A DNA stretch of 64,000 nt. Source: Paraburkholderia susongensis (GTDB lineage Bacteria > Pseudomonadota > Gammaproteobacteria > Burkholderiales > Burkholderiaceae). The stretch is taken from contig NZ_FXAT01000005.1 of NCBI RefSeq assembly GCF_900177725.1, positions 434,001-498,000 on the forward strand, given 5' to 3'. Below, in pieces: positions 63,360 through 64,000 of this stretch (position 1 is its first letter; each line of letters starts with the position of its first letter). The notes beneath the pieces are model-generated. The model worked only from the letters and a program-made list of their open reading frames with translations. It was not told the DNA's origin and ran no database searches. Position numbers and translations under genes: made by a program.

Positions 63360-64000
63360 AAGCTGCGACGCGCTGCTTGACGAGCGAGGCGTGGGGACCT
63401 TGCGCACCGCAATCGCCTGCACGATTGCGCTCGGCATCTGGCTGCTGGTTCTTTTCGCACTCTCGTCCGGTTTGCTGAGGCCAATCCATCCGCATCGATC
63501 GCCTGCTCCGCTGGACATGCGCATCGTCGTACTCGACTCGCCCGCACCGCCAGGTTCCAGCGCGCCGCCAGCGCCCTCAACGTCCTCGAAGCCGCGCGCG
63601 GCAGTCGCAGTGGAAAAATCGCTCCCACGCGCGCAAACGCAAGCGCGCACACCGGCACATCGCGCGACGCCGTCCGTGCAAACCAGGTCCGATACGATCG
63701 ACTCGCCTGCCGCCCCCCCTGCCCCGCCTGTTAATCCGGCACAACGCCAAACTCAGGATGAGCGGCCAGAACAGACGGCCACAGCCGAACCGCAGCCAAC
63801 GTCCGGGCAACACGCTGAAGCACCGGCCGCCGCGGCAACGTCGAACGCCACGGCACGCTCGATCTCGCAGCCGCTACCGGCATTGCCCGACGATCTGCGC
63901 GAGCAGGCGTATCAAACCGTCGCGACGGCGCGCTTCACGATTCATGTGGACGGCTCGGTCGATGTCGAGCTGATCAAGGCAACGCCTAATCCGCGATTGA
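63352..64000 (+). CDS. tonB: TonB-like energy transducer, 3' end outside the window
   Basis: Open from a GTG at 63352, inside the last codons of exbD, to the window edge (216 codons). It opens with a cytoplasmic stub, then one membrane segment (TAIACTIALGIWLLVLFALSSGLL), then a Pro/Ala-rich periplasmic spacer (about 55-175) and the beginning of the TonB C-terminal domain, ARFTIHVDGSVDVELIKATPNPRL. No stop is reached. Transfers the ExbB-ExbD energy to the plug of the receptor encoded at the head of the operon. The GTG start is inferred from overlap and lack of nearby ATG. Confidence 0.85.
   Translation, partial: MNRSCDALLDERGVGTLRTAIACTIALGIWLLVLFALSSGLLRPIHPHRSPAPLDMRIVVLDSPAPPGSSAPPAPSTSSKPRAAVAVEKSLPRAQTQARTPAHRATPSVQTRSDTIDSPAAPPAPPVNPAQRQTQDERPEQTATAEPQPTSGQHAEAPAAAATSNATARSISQPLPALPDDLREQAYQTVATARFTIHVDGSVDVELIKATPNPRL

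Overview
The window is a GC-rich, gene-dense piece of a Burkholderiaceae chromosome, most likely Paraburkholderia. That placement rests on family content (a DUF4148 periplasmic protein, an alanine/lysine-rich H-NS and an alanine/lysine-rich HU, a classical beta-proteobacterial porin, the DUF3348-DUF802-OmpA-DUF2894 set, an Anbu proteasome operon) and on codon use. I could not search a database, so species is not claimed. I see no tRNA, rRNA, insertion sequence, CRISPR array or phage gene.

Layout. 1-1160: 3' part of a GABA-type aminotransferase. 1193-7164: an FCD-GntR regulator divergent from a carboxylate-type MFS transporter and three MmgE/PrpD-family proteins (full length, half length, Tat-exported). 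7349-12886: DUF4148 protein, hotdog thioesterase, response regulator, a Pro/Gln-rich membrane-anchored repeat protein, NhaR-like regulator divergent from TerC. 13005-17870: zinc-ribbon protein, then a four-gene minus-strand operon encoding a MotA/ExbB-like channel with a very long coiled tail, a MotB/OmpA-like partner and two proteins of unknown function. 18156-23583: DadA-like oxidase, then a Fur-box-preceded siderophore receptor, Sel1 protein and PiuC. 23707-29219: BON-like protein, then arylsulfatase, exported formylglycine-generating enzyme, MetQ-like binding protein and YkgJ-type protein. 29229-35553: H-NS fusion, several small or hypothetical genes, DUF6765, DUF488, FKBP, and a degraded stretch. 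35554-37965: a secreted Gly/His/Asp/Asn tandem-repeat protein. 39052-45283: FAD oxidase, SYLF lipoprotein, YbaK, BrkB-type protein, porin. 45413-49813: Anbu protease, transglutaminase, alpha-E and ATP-grasp genes. 50197-54278: HU-H1, MocR regulator, small membrane protein, PanE. 54279-59421: EmrAB-NodT efflux operon with two tandem MarR genes and three copies of one operator. 59422-64000: a Zur-box-like site ahead of a TonB-dependent receptor with its own ExbB, ExbD and TonB (the last runs off the window).

The most interesting items are the ZorAB-like stator operon (13346-17870), the sulfatase/exported-FGE operon with an atypical modification motif (24394-29219), the Zur-site TonB/ExbBD operon, the GGHGD repeat protein, and the Anbu operon, whose function is still open.
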